A DNA stretch of 64,000 bases, taken from CALLMJ01 sp964493765. GTDB lineage: Bacteria > Bacteroidota > Bacteroidia > J057 > CALLMJ01. The DNA lies in contig CAZBPK010000022.1 of the NCBI GenBank assembly GCA_964493765.1, positions 1 through 64,000 on the forward strand, in the 5' to 3' direction. A program made the position numbers and the translations under genes. The notes below the pieces were generated by a model that saw nothing but the letters and a program-made list of their open reading frames with translations, made no database searches and was not told where the DNA came from. Within the stretch, counting starts at the first letter, position 1, and each line of letters starts with the position of its first letter. Positions 1-9,021 of this stretch are shown piece by piece.

Positions 1-100
1 GGGTCGGGCTGTTTCGGGTTTCACTTCGTTTCAGCAATCCTTTTTCCACTTTTTTCAAAAGCGTCAAAAGGCAGTGCCAAGCCCTTCACATCCCTCACGC
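1..100 (+). repeat. Dispersed structured repeat, copy A (5' end cut by window)
   Basis: First of five related copies (others near 12.6, 21.0, 38.1 and 42.4 kb). It shares the blocks GGGTCGGGCTG, GGTTTCACTTCGTTTCAGCAATCC, AAAAGGCAGTGCC and CATCCCTCACGC in the same order. The GGGCGTGCCC block that starts the other copies lies before the window. It precedes the restriction-modification genes. Function unknown. Confidence 0.85.
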
Positions 101-246
101 TTAACCTCACTCTACAAAGCAGACTGCCATCAATTTTGAAAAAAAATCTAAAAAATAAACTTTTCATTGCAAAAATATTTTTTATGCTTTTCCGTTACAA
201 GCCATTTTAAGAAACGAAAAAACAAACACAAATCATTAAAAATATG

Positions 247-254
247 TAACTTTG
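247..254 (+). promoter_or_regulatory. Bacteroidota -7 box (TAACTTTG)
   Basis: TAACTTTG fits the Bacteroidota consensus TAnnTTTG exactly. Its last bases supply a TTG in frame with the downstream gene, so a start there would overlap the promoter. The ATG at 273 is therefore preferred. Confidence 0.6.
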
Positions 255-272
255 CAAGAAAAATCTAGCCAA

Positions 273-1550
273 ATGTTTGACGACGCGACAATAGACAAGT
301 CTTGGAGTTTTACAGAGTGTTCCGTAAAAGACACTTCTTATATTACGCATAATTATTACACTTATCCCGCTAAATTTATTCCACAGTTGGCAAGTAGGCT
401 TATTGTAGAACACAGCCGAAAAGGAGAACTCATTATAGACCCTTTTATGGGAAGTGGGACAACAGTTTTGGAAAGTATTGTAAATCAACGAATTGGAATA
501 GGTACAGATATTAATGAAATAGCCTATTTGGTCGCAAAGGTAAAAACTACGCCTATCAAATCCAATGAATTAGCTCAAGAATTAGTACAATTAGAGATGG
601 ATTTGAAAAGCCGTATTATTGGAAAAAAGGATTTTTATTTGGGAAAAGCCTACCAAGAATTGCATTTTCACGAAAGAATAGATTATTGGTACAAAACTAC
701 TCAAAAAGAAAATTTAGCCATTTTGCTTTGTAGAATTTTGGAAGTTGAAAACGAAAGTATAAAAAATTTTTTTTTGGTTGCCTTTGCCCAAATATTAAAA
801 ACTTGCTCTATTTGGTTGCAAAAAAGCATTAAACCCACACGAGATTTAAAGAAAAAAGACTATGATGTTTTGAGTACGTTTTTGCAACAAGCTAAAAAAA
901 TGCTCAAAAAAAATGATGCTTTTTGTAAAATTTTGCCTCAAAATGTTTTAGACAATATTGCAAATTTTAGAAAAATTGCTTGCCAAGATGCCCGAAATTT
1001 ACCTTGTGAAAACGAAATAGCAAGCCTTATTGTAACAAGTCCGCCCTACGTAACAAGTTATGAATATGCCGATTTGCACCAACTACCTTTATATTGGTTG
1101 GGACATTTAGACGAATTAGCTCAATTTCGCAAAAAATTCATTGGTTCTTCGGCTACACAAAGAGAAGAAATTATATTACATAGTGATTTGGCAAATGAAA
1201 TAGTGACAAAATTAGGTAATAATAAAAAAGGGCGTGAAGTCCGCAATTATTTTGCAGATATGTACGAAACTTTTGTAGAAATGTACCGAGTTTTAAAACC
1301 GCAAGGAAAGGCTTGTATTGTGATTGGCAACACTAATTTTAAGGGCGTGAAAATTCAAAATGCAGAAGTTTTTGTAGAACAAATGCAAACAATCGGTTTT
1401 CAGGTTTTTGATATTATTAAAAGGGAAATTCCTTCTAAAATGTTACCTTCCACAAGAGATAGCAATACAGGGCAATTTGCAAAAGTAACAGATGCTAATT
1501 TGACTTTGGCGTATCCTACCGAGTACATTTTAATTATGCAAAAACAATGA
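273..1550 (+). CDS. TRM11-like site-specific DNA methyltransferase
   Basis: Predicted SAM-dependent DNA methyltransferase protecting the recognition site of the adjacent nuclease. The N-terminal YPAKF-type segment leads into motif I (DPFMGSGTT, about residues 56-64), and catalytic motif IV TSPPY follows at about 255-259. Motif I before motif IV, with a long spacer, is the alpha-like or TRM11-like order; SPPY suggests N4-cytosine modification, but base specificity is an inference. The 3' end overlaps the nuclease gene by 4 nt (ATGA), as in coupled R-M operons. The TTG at 252 lies in a -7 box and was rejected as start. About 425 aa, apparently intact. Confidence 0.85.
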   Translation: MFDDATIDKSWSFTECSVKDTSYITHNYYTYPAKFIPQLASRLIVEHSRKGELIIDPFMGSGTTVLESIVNQRIGIGTDINEIAYLVAKVKTTPIKSNELAQELVQLEMDLKSRIIGKKDFYLGKAYQELHFHERIDYWYKTTQKENLAILLCRILEVENESIKNFFLVAFAQILKTCSIWLQKSIKPTRDLKKKDYDVLSTFLQQAKKMLKKNDAFCKILPQNVLDNIANFRKIACQDARNLPCENEIASLIVTSPPYVTSYEYADLHQLPLYWLGHLDELAQFRKKFIGSSATQREEIILHSDLANEIVTKLGNNKKGREVRNYFADMYETFVEMYRVLKPQGKACIVIGNTNFKGVKIQNAEVFVEQMQTIGFQVFDIIKREIPSKMLPSTRDSNTGQFAKVTDANLTLAYPTEYILIMQKQ

Positions 1551-2257
1551 CGATTAAAGACCTGATAACGATTTACGAAATCAAAAAAGCCCAATACGGC
1601 GGAAATGCTTATAAACATATTTCTAACCTACTTACAGAGGCAAAAGAACAACACAAAGCAGACTTTTTGACAAGTGAAGTTGCTAAAAAAGCCCGAAAAG
1701 AAGGCAGAGAACCCGACCACGAACAATCTTGGCGTGCTTTCAAAGGTAAGAATTTAGAAAAATTGATTGAGTACATTATCACTGATGAAATTCAAAGTTT
1801 GGGCTTAAAAGTCATTAATGGTAATTCTTTGGAGAGAACAGAAGGTAAGAATTTGCCTGAAGAATTGAGTAAAGTAAAGCGTAATTTATTGGTAGATTAT
1901 GGCGAATATGGTTGTCATTTGCCCGACGTGGATTTGATAATTTACGAACCCAAAACCTCTAAAATTATTGCGGTTTTGTCAAGCAAAGTAACTCTAAGAG
2001 AAAGAATAGCCCAAACAGGTTATTGGAAAGTGAAATTATTAGCGGACAACATTACCAAACACATCAAAGTCTATTTTATCACACCCGACGAAGATGGAAC
2101 TTTGACCATAAAGCACCCGACTAAAAAAGGGCGAGCAATCGTAGAAATTGATACAGACGGTTGTTATGTGTTGAGTGAAACTAACATAGAGGAAAGCGAC
2201 AAAGTAAAGATGTTTGACAAGTTTATTCCTGACTTGAAAAATTTGATGAAACAATAA
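1547..2257 (+). CDS. Type II restriction endonuclease, CCGG family (BsaWI-like)
   Basis: 236-aa predicted PD-(D/E)xK endonuclease, translationally coupled to the methyltransferase. Seen: PD at residues 126-127, SSK at 145-147, and RER at 151-153, four residues after the lysine. In the CCGG-cutting family (NgoMIV, Cfr10I, BsaWI) an S-x-K catalytic element is followed by an R-(D/E)R motif that reads CCGG, which is the arrangement here. Acidic residues E71 and E75 in an N-terminal helix could supply another metal ligand. Inference: the target contains CCGG, perhaps WCCGGW. The frame is open and full length, so this is probably the only functional R-M pair in the window. Confidence 0.75.
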   Translation: MTIKDLITIYEIKKAQYGGNAYKHISNLLTEAKEQHKADFLTSEVAKKARKEGREPDHEQSWRAFKGKNLEKLIEYIITDEIQSLGLKVINGNSLERTEGKNLPEELSKVKRNLLVDYGEYGCHLPDVDLIIYEPKTSKIIAVLSSKVTLRERIAQTGYWKVKLLADNITKHIKVYFITPDEDGTLTIKHPTKKGRAIVEIDTDGCYVLSETNIEESDKVKMFDKFIPDLKNLMKQ

Positions 2258-2260
2258 AAA

Positions 2261-2298
2261 CATCAGCCACCATTATGTTTCAAAAAGGCGGGCTGATG
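2261..2298 (+). terminator. Inverted repeat after the R-M operon
   Basis: Perfect 8-bp arms CATCAGCC (2261-2268) and GGCTGATG (2291-2298) enclose a 22-nt loop just after the endonuclease stop. There is no clean T run, so termination is plausible but not certain. Confidence 0.45.
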
Positions 2299-2423
2299 TA
2301 CTATTTTGAAATTTAGTGCTTTTTATTTACTTTTGTGCGTAAGGCTTGGGAAGTGCTAGAAGTGCTATTAAATCCCGCCCTTCGCAAACATTTTTCATTG
2401 CTGGGCAATTAACAATAAAACAA

Positions 2424-2820
2424 ATGGGAAGTGTAACATATAATTTTTTAGCAGACAGTTTGTTCTTTCACTAAGACAGTTTGGCGAATGATTTTGCAAA
2501 AGAAAGTGATGAAAGAATAGAAAAGGAATTACAAGATTATAGAAAACACTGCATTGACAATTACGAAGAGTTAATCAAAGAAATTGTAGAAAGAGAATCC
2601 ATTTTAAAAGTGTTCTCTTCATATGACGAAACAGCACTTAATTTACTTAAATAAACTTCTTTTTATGTTGACCAATTTGTCATTAAAGACCCCTTTATTC
2701 AATTTAACGGAACTAAAGTCCGAAATGGCAACAATAATAGCAAAATATATAGGCTATCAAAATGACATAAAACTTGATAGAAAGAATCGCAAAAACTTTT
2801 CGGGTCTGAATAAACATTAA
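2424..2820 (+). pseudogene. Decayed small gene of unknown function
   Basis: An ATG at 2424 opens a frame with coding character (charged, helix-like; SDERIEKELQDYRK follows) that is broken by TAA at 2472-2474 and again by TAA near 2653. After the second stop the same frame continues with protein-like sequence (FYVDQFVIKDPFIQF) and then appears to shift frame near 2790 to end at 2820. The product would be about 130 aa. Both stops could come from CAA by C-to-T change. No family recognised. It lies between the R-M operon and the DinB gene and may be a remnant from the same insertion. Confidence 0.45.
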
Positions 2821-2853
2821 TCCTATTGGAATAATTTCAACATAAATTATTCA

Positions 2854-2880
2854 TTTGAATTTAGAAACCCATTAATTTTG
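2854..2880 (+). promoter_or_regulatory. Bacteroidota promoter of the DinB/hemH pair
   Basis: TTTG at 2854-2857 and TAATTTTG at 2873-2880 match the -33 and -7 elements with a 15-nt gap. The ATG at 2886 is only 5 nt beyond the -7 box, so the transcript is probably leaderless or nearly so. Confidence 0.6.
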
Positions 2881-2885
2881 CATTC

Positions 2886-3347
2886 ATGAAAGAACATTTT
2901 TTAACCCTATATCATTATGAAGCTTGGGCGAATGAAAAAGTTATGGATTCTATCCAAAATTATTCCCCAAAAGATCAACAAATTTTACGATTATTTAGCC
3001 ATATTTTATCCGCTCAAACCATCTGGCTTCAAAGACTGTCCTTTCAACCAACCATTCAAAATGCGTGGCAAGTTTTAGCTGTTGAAGAATGCAAACTACA
3101 AATGCATCAAAATCACCAATTACTTCTTGAATTTTTAGAAAATACTCATGATTTTTTTCAAAAAATTTCCTATAAAAATACGAAAGGCGAAGAATTTACC
3201 AATTCAATTTATGAAATTCTCACCCATTTATTTAACCATTCCTCATACCATCGTGGGCAGATTGTTTTTTGTTTAAAGAACTATACTCAAGAATTACCTG
3301 TTACGGATATAATTTTTTATTTACGTAAAGATGCTCAAAAAACCTAA
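2886..3347 (+). CDS. DinB-like four-helix protein
   Basis: 153-aa protein of the DinB/YfiT four-helix-bundle superfamily. The N-terminal LYHYEAWAN segment, a mid-protein FSHILSAQTIWL helix and the C-terminal HLFNHSSYHRGQI motif carry the histidines that bind a divalent metal in this superfamily. Members include thiol transferases and stress-induced proteins; the substrate cannot be told here. The 3' end overlaps hemH by 17 nt, so the two are co-transcribed and translationally linked. Start supported by the adjacent -7 box. Confidence 0.8.
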   Translation: MKEHFLTLYHYEAWANEKVMDSIQNYSPKDQQILRLFSHILSAQTIWLQRLSFQPTIQNAWQVLAVEECKLQMHQNHQLLLEFLENTHDFFQKISYKNTKGEEFTNSIYEILTHLFNHSSYHRGQIVFCLKNYTQELPVTDIIFYLRKDAQKT

Positions 3348-4353
3348 ATATGGTATTCTTTTGCTAAATCTAGGGACACCCAAAAGCCCTTCTACTTGGA
3401 ATGTTGCAAAATATCTAACTCAATTCTTAAATGACCCTAGAGTCATTGATATCAACCCTATTGCAAGGTGGCTATTAGTAAATTTAATTATTGTTCCTTT
3501 TCGTTCCCCAAAATCCGCTAAATCTTATCAAAAATTATGGACAGAAAAGGGTTCTCCATTATTATTTTATGGTAAAGAATTAGAAAAAAAATTGCAAGAA
3601 TCACTTGGGCAAGAATTTGGGGTTCATTTGGCAATGAGGTATCAAGAACCTTCCATTCCCAAAATTTTAAAGGAAATGGAAAAAATGAGTTACCAAAAAA
3701 TTATTATTTTTCCTTTATTTCCTCAATACGCTTCCTCAACTACTGGTTCTGCAGTTCAAGAAACCCTGCAACATTTAGCCAATTGGTATGTTATTCCTGA
3801 ACTTCAAGTAGTTTCTCAGTATTTTGATAATCAATATTTTATTGACACTTGGGTTAATATTGGGAAAAAATATATCGAAAACCAAAATTTTGACCATGTT
3901 CTTTTTAGTTATCATGGATTACCGATTCGTCAATTGGACAAAGTATATCAAGACGGCAAACTTTGTAAGGAACATTTTTGTAAAAAAGAGTGGAATGAGC
4001 AAAATTATTATTGTTACGAAGCAACTTGCTATGAAACTACAAGAAAAATAGCGAATGCTTTAAATATTCAAAATTATTCGGTTGCGTTTCAATCAAGATT
4101 AGGAAAAGAACCATGGATACAGCCTTATGCCGAACCCACTATAATTGATTTAGCTCAAAAAGGTGTTAAAAGGTTATTAGTCTTTTCACCTGCTTTTGTT
4201 GCTGATTGTTTAGAAACGACTATTGAAATTGGGCATGAATACGCAGAAATATTTCAAGAAAATGGAGGCGATCAATTAACCTTAGTACATTCACTAAATG
4301 CAGAAAATGAATGGGTTGAAGCCATAAAAAAAATGATATTAGAAAAAATTTAA
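3331..4353 (+). CDS. hemH: Ferrochelatase
   Basis: Inserts ferrous iron into protoporphyrin IX to make protohaem. 340 aa, usual bacterial length. Seen: N-terminal LLNLGTP, catalytic histidine in FSYHGLP (H195), SRLGKEPWIQPY (255-266) and FSPAFVADCLET with the conserved glutamate (E295). Four cysteines (212, 217, 228, 233) cluster between the catalytic loop and the C-terminal domain; whether they bind a cluster is unknown. Start overlaps the DinB-like gene. Haem would be needed by the dihaem cytochrome encoded at 41.3 kb. Confidence 0.95.
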   Translation: MLKKPKYGILLLNLGTPKSPSTWNVAKYLTQFLNDPRVIDINPIARWLLVNLIIVPFRSPKSAKSYQKLWTEKGSPLLFYGKELEKKLQESLGQEFGVHLAMRYQEPSIPKILKEMEKMSYQKIIIFPLFPQYASSTTGSAVQETLQHLANWYVIPELQVVSQYFDNQYFIDTWVNIGKKYIENQNFDHVLFSYHGLPIRQLDKVYQDGKLCKEHFCKKEWNEQNYYCYEATCYETTRKIANALNIQNYSVAFQSRLGKEPWIQPYAEPTIIDLAQKGVKRLLVFSPAFVADCLETTIEIGHEYAEIFQENGGDQLTLVHSLNAENEWVEAIKKMILEKI

Positions 4354-4393
4354 GTTTTTCCCAAATTATTTGATAACTAATTTTGAACAGCCT

Positions 4394-5194
4394 TTACTTA
4401 CAATAACTATCTAATTCACAAACTAGCCATAGTGCTAATATGGAAGCATGAAAATTAGAGGAAGAGCTTTTATCCTCATTCCAAGGATAACCTCCATCAG
4501 AAGATGAATAATATAAAAATTCTTTTAAACTTCCTATTGGTAACTTCTCAATTTGATGAATAAAAACGTAAGTCAAAAGACCTTCAATAGCAGTATCTGT
4601 ATAGCCTTTTAGGAATTTTAAACCTTTTTCAGTTAGATTTTTCCATATTTCAAAATGGTTTTCAAATGTACTCTTTATTGTGCTATCCAAAGAGGTAAAC
4701 TGTTTCGCCCAATAATAAGCAAGGGTTAGATGACAAATCATACGAATACTGAATGAATCATAGCCTAAAGGTTGTTGAATAGTGTTTTTTGATTCATTAT
4801 CTAAAGGCAAAAAATCAGGATAGATAGACCATAAAAGTAGGTGTTCTATCCCTTGTGTTTTTTCATAATCTTGATTAAGCTCTTTAACGTTAAACTTATA
4901 TTTACGATGCAACAAACGAAAATAATACTTTTGAACTAAAGAATCTTCAACATGTGTAATTTTGAATTGAAGATAATTTTTGGGAAACTGAATTTTTAAT
5001 TGATACTTTTCATTCAAGAATGCTAATAACAAACGTTGATTTAAACTGGGGTGATTAGAATGATCAAAATTTTGAAAATAGCGAATCAATCGGTCTTTTA
5101 TTCTTAAAAAATCTGATTTGTAATCACAAATGCTTTCTTGAGCATTAAGACTTATCGTTGATAATATTAAAAAAAACAAGATTACTTTTCGCAT
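4394..5194 (-). CDS. Secreted protein of unknown function
   Basis: About 266 aa with a signal peptide (MRKVILFFLILSTISLNAQ) cleaved before ESICDY. The mature part is rich in aromatic and charged residues, helix-like, and ends FHASILALWLVCELDSYCK, with lone cysteines near both ends. I do not recognise a family. The start overlaps the FISUMP-domain gene by 13 nt on the same strand, so the two are probably co-expressed. The upstream in-frame start at 5203 would add only MYS and is less likely because the signal peptide begins at MRK. Confidence 0.65.
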   Translation of the reverse strand: MRKVILFFLILSTISLNAQESICDYKSDFLRIKDRLIRYFQNFDHSNHPSLNQRLLLAFLNEKYQLKIQFPKNYLQFKITHVEDSLVQKYYFRLLHRKYKFNVKELNQDYEKTQGIEHLLLWSIYPDFLPLDNESKNTIQQPLGYDSFSIRMICHLTLAYYWAKQFTSLDSTIKSTFENHFEIWKNLTEKGLKFLKGYTDTAIEGLLTYVFIHQIEKLPIGSLKEFLYYSSSDGGYPWNEDKSSSSNFHASILALWLVCELDSYCK

Positions 5195-6174
5195 TGAATA
5201 CATCTTAAAGGAATCATAAACAACTTGGGATCTTCTTCGGGTACAATATAACCATTATCGGTGATATTGATGAGTTTATGTTTGTTTCCTTTTTTTTCTC
5301 CGACCCAGTAAGAAGCCGTACCTTCGCCCAAAACTTTTTTTTCTTGTAGGATATAAAACCCATATTTATTAAGCCCCAGAGAGAGGTTTTCATCGGTAGG
5401 AGTGTCTAATAAAGCGGAATAATTTCCTTCAAAATTTTCAAGTAATATTAACCAGTCTTTTTCTGTGGGGACTATCCAGCCTTTGGGGCAAGGATTTTTC
5501 GTATTTTCCATAGATACCCAGTAAGGAGACTTAGGCATAGCAGGCTTCTCTACGATATAGTCGTCTATCATCCATTTACAATTGCCATATTTGCGATAAC
5601 GAATTTTTTTGCCGTCCACTTCTTCGGTTAAGATTGGGCTAAATTTTGCCGAGCTGCTAATATTAACTTCTATGATTGTATCTTTGGAACCACAAAGGGT
5701 ATAGGCGGAGAGTTGTAAGGGTGCGGGGTTTTGTGTTTGTTCTTTTAAATATAGCACCAGAGGGCTTTGTTGAGATACTGCGCGGCTTTTGCCTAGTTGG
5801 GCTTTTAGGCTATCCATTTTTATAGGTTGAAAGTAAATGAAAACTTTGCTATTTTTTGAAATAATACTATCTATCTTGGGGATTTTGGGTTGGGGAAGGC
5901 ATTCTCCGCATAACTCGTGCCATTTCTGGTTAATGTAATAATTAAAACAACCTGTGGTAACATTTAAAACAATGTAGCCTTCTCCCGCTATTTGCATACT
6001 ATCAATTTGGGCTTGGGTTTTCATGGGAATACTTTTATTATCGGAAGAACCCCCAAAAATCATAGCAGGATTGAAAGGGACATAATTATTTTGTGGATTT
6101 TCTTGGCAGAACAAAAAATCTTTCGGAATAAAAAAAATGAAAATGAGTATAAGTATACTTTTGATTTTTTTCAT
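5182..6174 (-). CDS. Secreted protein with FISUMP-like C-terminal domain
   Basis: About 330 aa. Signal peptide MKKIKSILILIFIFFIPKD through LFCQ. An N-terminal module (GEGYIVLNVTTGCFNYYINQ, then KWHELCGECLP) resembles the C(F/L)xYY..W..LC module of the neighbouring 860-aa surface protein. The C-terminal half carries PCPKGWIVPTEKDW, ASYWVGEKKG and IPLRCIQ, the hallmarks of the Fibrobacter succinogenes major paralogous (FISUMP) domain. Role at the cell surface is likely, ligand unknown. The ATG at 6174 is used because the signal peptide starts there. It follows the 860-aa gene but a hairpin separates them. Confidence 0.75.
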   Translation of the reverse strand: MKKIKSILILIFIFFIPKDFLFCQENPQNNYVPFNPAMIFGGSSDNKSIPMKTQAQIDSMQIAGEGYIVLNVTTGCFNYYINQKWHELCGECLPQPKIPKIDSIISKNSKVFIYFQPIKMDSLKAQLGKSRAVSQQSPLVLYLKEQTQNPAPLQLSAYTLCGSKDTIIEVNISSSAKFSPILTEEVDGKKIRYRKYGNCKWMIDDYIVEKPAMPKSPYWVSMENTKNPCPKGWIVPTEKDWLILLENFEGNYSALLDTPTDENLSLGLNKYGFYILQEKKVLGEGTASYWVGEKKGNKHKLINITDNGYIVPEEDPKLFMIPLRCIQCEK

Positions 6175-6211
6175 AGTGCAATAATAAAGTAAAAAACCGT
6201 ATAACAAAATT

Positions 6212-6235
6212 AGGGGACACTCAAAAAGTGCCCCT
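6212..6235 (-). terminator. Hairpin after the glycine-rich surface protein gene
   Basis: On the minus strand AGGGGCAC and GTGTCCCCT pair around TTTTTGA with one bulge, followed by AATTTTGTT. It lies between the 860-aa gene and the FISUMP gene, so it probably attenuates read-through. Confidence 0.6.
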
Positions 6236-6259
6236 ATGATTTGAAATCAGTAAATACCA

Positions 6260-8842
6260 TTAAGGATTAACTCCTCCTGTAACAGTGCCATAATTAAATA
6301 GTGAAGAACCAGAGGCGTTACCTTGTATGGCGAGTCCTGCTCCTCCTCCTGCACCTGCATTACAACCACCGGCACAGCATCCATTGACTGTAGAGCCATT
6401 GTTACCTGCTACGCCGGGAACTCCACCTGTACCGCCGGGGCTACCACAGCCACTTCCTGTTCCTGGGCAACCAGAGCCTCCAGAGCATGCTCCTCCTGCT
6501 CCTACTCCTCCCGTAAGCGCAGTTCCTGCTGCTCCTGCTCCTGAAGTAGCCACTCCACTACAACCGCATATAAATCCTCTAACGCAGGAGGCACTATTTC
6601 CTGCACCACCGCTTCCTGCGGGTGTACCTGCACCACCGCCTCCGCCTCCGCCAGCGGAGCAGCATCCACCTCTACCGCCTCCGCCACCACCTCCGCCAGC
6701 TCGGATAGTGCCATAATTATATACCTTAATGGGTACTTGAGCATTAGTTATAATTGCATCACCTCCACGCCCCCCTGCTTGCCCATCATTATCTCCTTGG
6801 CATACTCCATCTCCCTCTCTTCCTCCTTGACCACCATTACCTCCTCCTGCTAGAATATTACCTCTGTTATAGAGAATTACTTTGGCTCCGGTAGGCATGG
6901 TCGTAGCATTAAAGCCGGGATTACCCGCCACTCCGGAACCTCCACCATTCCCTGCTGCTTGAAGAGTTACCCCTGTTTGTACGTACACACAATACGTTTT
7001 TGCGGTTGCACCTCCTATATAGGCATTCAAATTAAAGCCTGTTTGGTTAGCACTAACAATGACCACTTGTTCGCAGTGTTCGCATAAATTATCCCAGAAA
7101 CCTCCTAGTCCTAGTGGGTTAGCGGAAGTATTAAAATACTCAAAACAGTTATTATCTGTATTATAAATGAGTAATCCTTGTCTTGCTGTAGATACAGGGA
7201 TAGCATCTCTTTGGGCTGTGTTCATTCTAGGTAATAAAACCCCTTTGTTAGTAGATTGAATATCCAGGATAGCTGATGCATCAGGACCTGCTGTATTAAT
7301 ACCAACATTTCCGTTAGGGTCAATAACCATTCTACTAGAACTTCCTTGATAATCAAAGCTATACCCACCATTAGAATTAAATACCATATAAGCAGGTTTA
7401 ATTCCTAGCCCATAAGAAGAGCCTGCAGTTCCACCGTCAAAAAGCATTACTTGATATTCCGCGTAATTATCTAAGAACCCAGCACCTACATTATTACCAA
7501 TAGTTAATCTTGCATTAGGCGCCGTAGTGGCTATTCCCACGTTTCCGTTCATGTCCATTGTCATTAAATGTAACCAACCAGAACCGTTCCATCTGTGCCA
7601 TTGGAGTTTATCGTTGTCCCCAGATCTTACGACATTATGCCAATATCTACCTGTTGTAGGATTATGCATATTGAAAACAGCGGCGTTGGTTCCATCAGTG
7701 GGTCTTACAATTTCTAGTGCATCATCAAATCTGCCGGTGCCTGCAACATGTAGTCTATGAGTAGGAGTGGTGGTTCTAATCCCGACATTGCCAGCGGAAG
7801 TTATTCTTGCTCTTTCCGTGTTGTTGGTTCTAATGACCCAGTCTGCATTATTAATAGTACCAATGAACTCATTAGGCGAGGCGGGTAAAGTACCTGTTAA
7901 AGTATTTCCACCTAAATCCCAAGAACCGTTTCCCCCATCGTATAATCTCATCCATAGTCCTGCTGTTGCATTCCAGTAATAGTAACCTGGAGTTACATTA
8001 TTGGGAGCGGTGCCTGAGGTAGCGGTGTTATATACCAACAAACTATTAACAATTCCCGCACCAATGGGGGCGTTATTATTTCTTGCCACTAAAGATACTC
8101 TCGGTATCAAAATACCACGATTAGCATCATTTACTTCTAATCTTGCAGAAGCCGCAGGAGTAGTTGTTCCAATTCCGATATTTCCTGTAGCCTTTACAAT
8201 TTGGAAAGCGTTCCAGTTTACACCATTAGTCCAGAAGCCTATATTAGCACCGTTATTTCCTACAAAACCATCAGAAGCATTAGAAAGCCATACACCGCCG
8301 TTTCCTGCGGCATCTCCTGTTTGTATTCTGCCGTTCACTCTTAAATCAATCGTACTAGAACCCGCTCCTACTACATCTAGTCTTACTCCCGGAGTGGTGG
8401 TTCCAATCCCGACATTGCCCCCCGAAGTAACTCGCATCTTTTCTGTGCCATTTGTGCGAATGGGAAAATCAAAGTTGTCATTCGTACCGATGTAACGTAA
8501 AGCAGCATTGGTATTTCCATCTAATTTCCAATCGGAAGATTCCGCTGATAATAATCTTACCCACTGGGTACCATTCCAATAGTAATATCCTGGCGTTACG
8601 TTATTGGGTGGTGTACCTGCTGTTGCTGTATTATAGACCAACAAACTGGTGGCTGGTCCTGTTACAGGTGCTGCTACGTTGGTTGCGTTTAATGCTACTC
8701 TCGGTATCAAAATACCACGATTGGTATCTGTAATATCTAACATCGCAGAGGCATCAGGAGTGGACGTCCCTATCCCTACGTTTTGAGCTTGAACTACTGA
8801 TAGCAAACTCAAACCAAGAAGTGTATAAAAAATTTTTTTCAT
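6260..8842 (-). CDS. Large surface protein with GNVGIGTT repeats and Gly/Cys-rich tail
   Basis: 860 aa. Signal peptide MKKIFYTLLGLSLLSVVQA is followed by NVGIGTSTPDASAMLDITD, a motif recurring several times (GNVGIGTTTP, GNVGIRTTTP, GNVGINTAGPD). These alternate with modules like LVYNTAT..VTPGYYYWNGTQWVRL that are common in Bacteroidota exported proteins and resemble phage-fibre shaft modules. A TDNNCFEYF..CEHCE module precedes the last ~230 residues, which are a glycine-rich run (GGGGGGGG blocks) with more than a dozen cysteines, separated by short NYGTI-like segments. Such runs can form polyglycine-II bundles, as in phage gp38 adhesins (inference). Likely a receptor-binding or adhesive surface protein. 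Confidence 0.75.
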   Translation of the reverse strand: MKKIFYTLLGLSLLSVVQAQNVGIGTSTPDASAMLDITDTNRGILIPRVALNATNVAAPVTGPATSLLVYNTATAGTPPNNVTPGYYYWNGTQWVRLLSAESSDWKLDGNTNAALRYIGTNDNFDFPIRTNGTEKMRVTSGGNVGIGTTTPGVRLDVVGAGSSTIDLRVNGRIQTGDAAGNGGVWLSNASDGFVGNNGANIGFWTNGVNWNAFQIVKATGNIGIGTTTPAASARLEVNDANRGILIPRVSLVARNNNAPIGAGIVNSLLVYNTATSGTAPNNVTPGYYYWNATAGLWMRLYDGGNGSWDLGGNTLTGTLPASPNEFIGTINNADWVIRTNNTERARITSAGNVGIRTTTPTHRLHVAGTGRFDDALEIVRPTDGTNAAVFNMHNPTTGRYWHNVVRSGDNDKLQWHRWNGSGWLHLMTMDMNGNVGIATTAPNARLTIGNNVGAGFLDNYAEYQVMLFDGGTAGSSYGLGIKPAYMVFNSNGGYSFDYQGSSSRMVIDPNGNVGINTAGPDASAILDIQSTNKGVLLPRMNTAQRDAIPVSTARQGLLIYNTDNNCFEYFNTSANPLGLGGFWDNLCEHCEQVVIVSANQTGFNLNAYIGGATAKTYCVYVQTGVTLQAAGNGGGSGVAGNPGFNATTMPTGAKVILYNRGNILAGGGNGGQGGREGDGVCQGDNDGQAGGRGGDAIITNAQVPIKVYNYGTIRAGGGGGGGGRGGCCSAGGGGGGGAGTPAGSGGAGNSASCVRGFICGCSGVATSGAGAAGTALTGGVGAGGACSGGSGCPGTGSGCGSPGGTGGVPGVAGNNGSTVNGCCAGGCNAGAGGGAGLAIQGNASGSSLFNYGTVTGGVNP

Positions 8843-9021
8843 ATATTTGGAAATTACTTTACAATATTAGCAAATAATTTTTAATTAACCAAATATATTT
8901 TTATTTTTTTTGAAAAAAATTTTTATTCAAGAAATGGATTGCAATTGGGTTACAAAAATAACAGAAAATATTGGGAGAGAATTTTCAAGCACCTTATAGG
9001 TAGTAGATTATGAAAGCAATT

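Noticed and set aside
252..272. TTG at 252 as start of the methyltransferase
   Set aside because: It lies within the TAACTTTG -7 box and adds residues that the family does not need.
2331..2420. Possible second attC-like element after the first R-M pair
   Set aside because: Some GC-rich words (CCCGCCCTTCGC, GCTGGGCAATTAAC) but no convincing paired arms.
2623..2820. 65-codon frame as an independent small gene
   Set aside because: The better coding signal in this stretch is in another frame, continuous with the decayed gene starting at 2424; only the last ~20 codons seem genuine.
6327..6716. Long proline/alanine-rich plus-strand frame
   Set aside because: It is the mirror image of the glycine-rich tail encoded on the other strand and has no promoter or family match.
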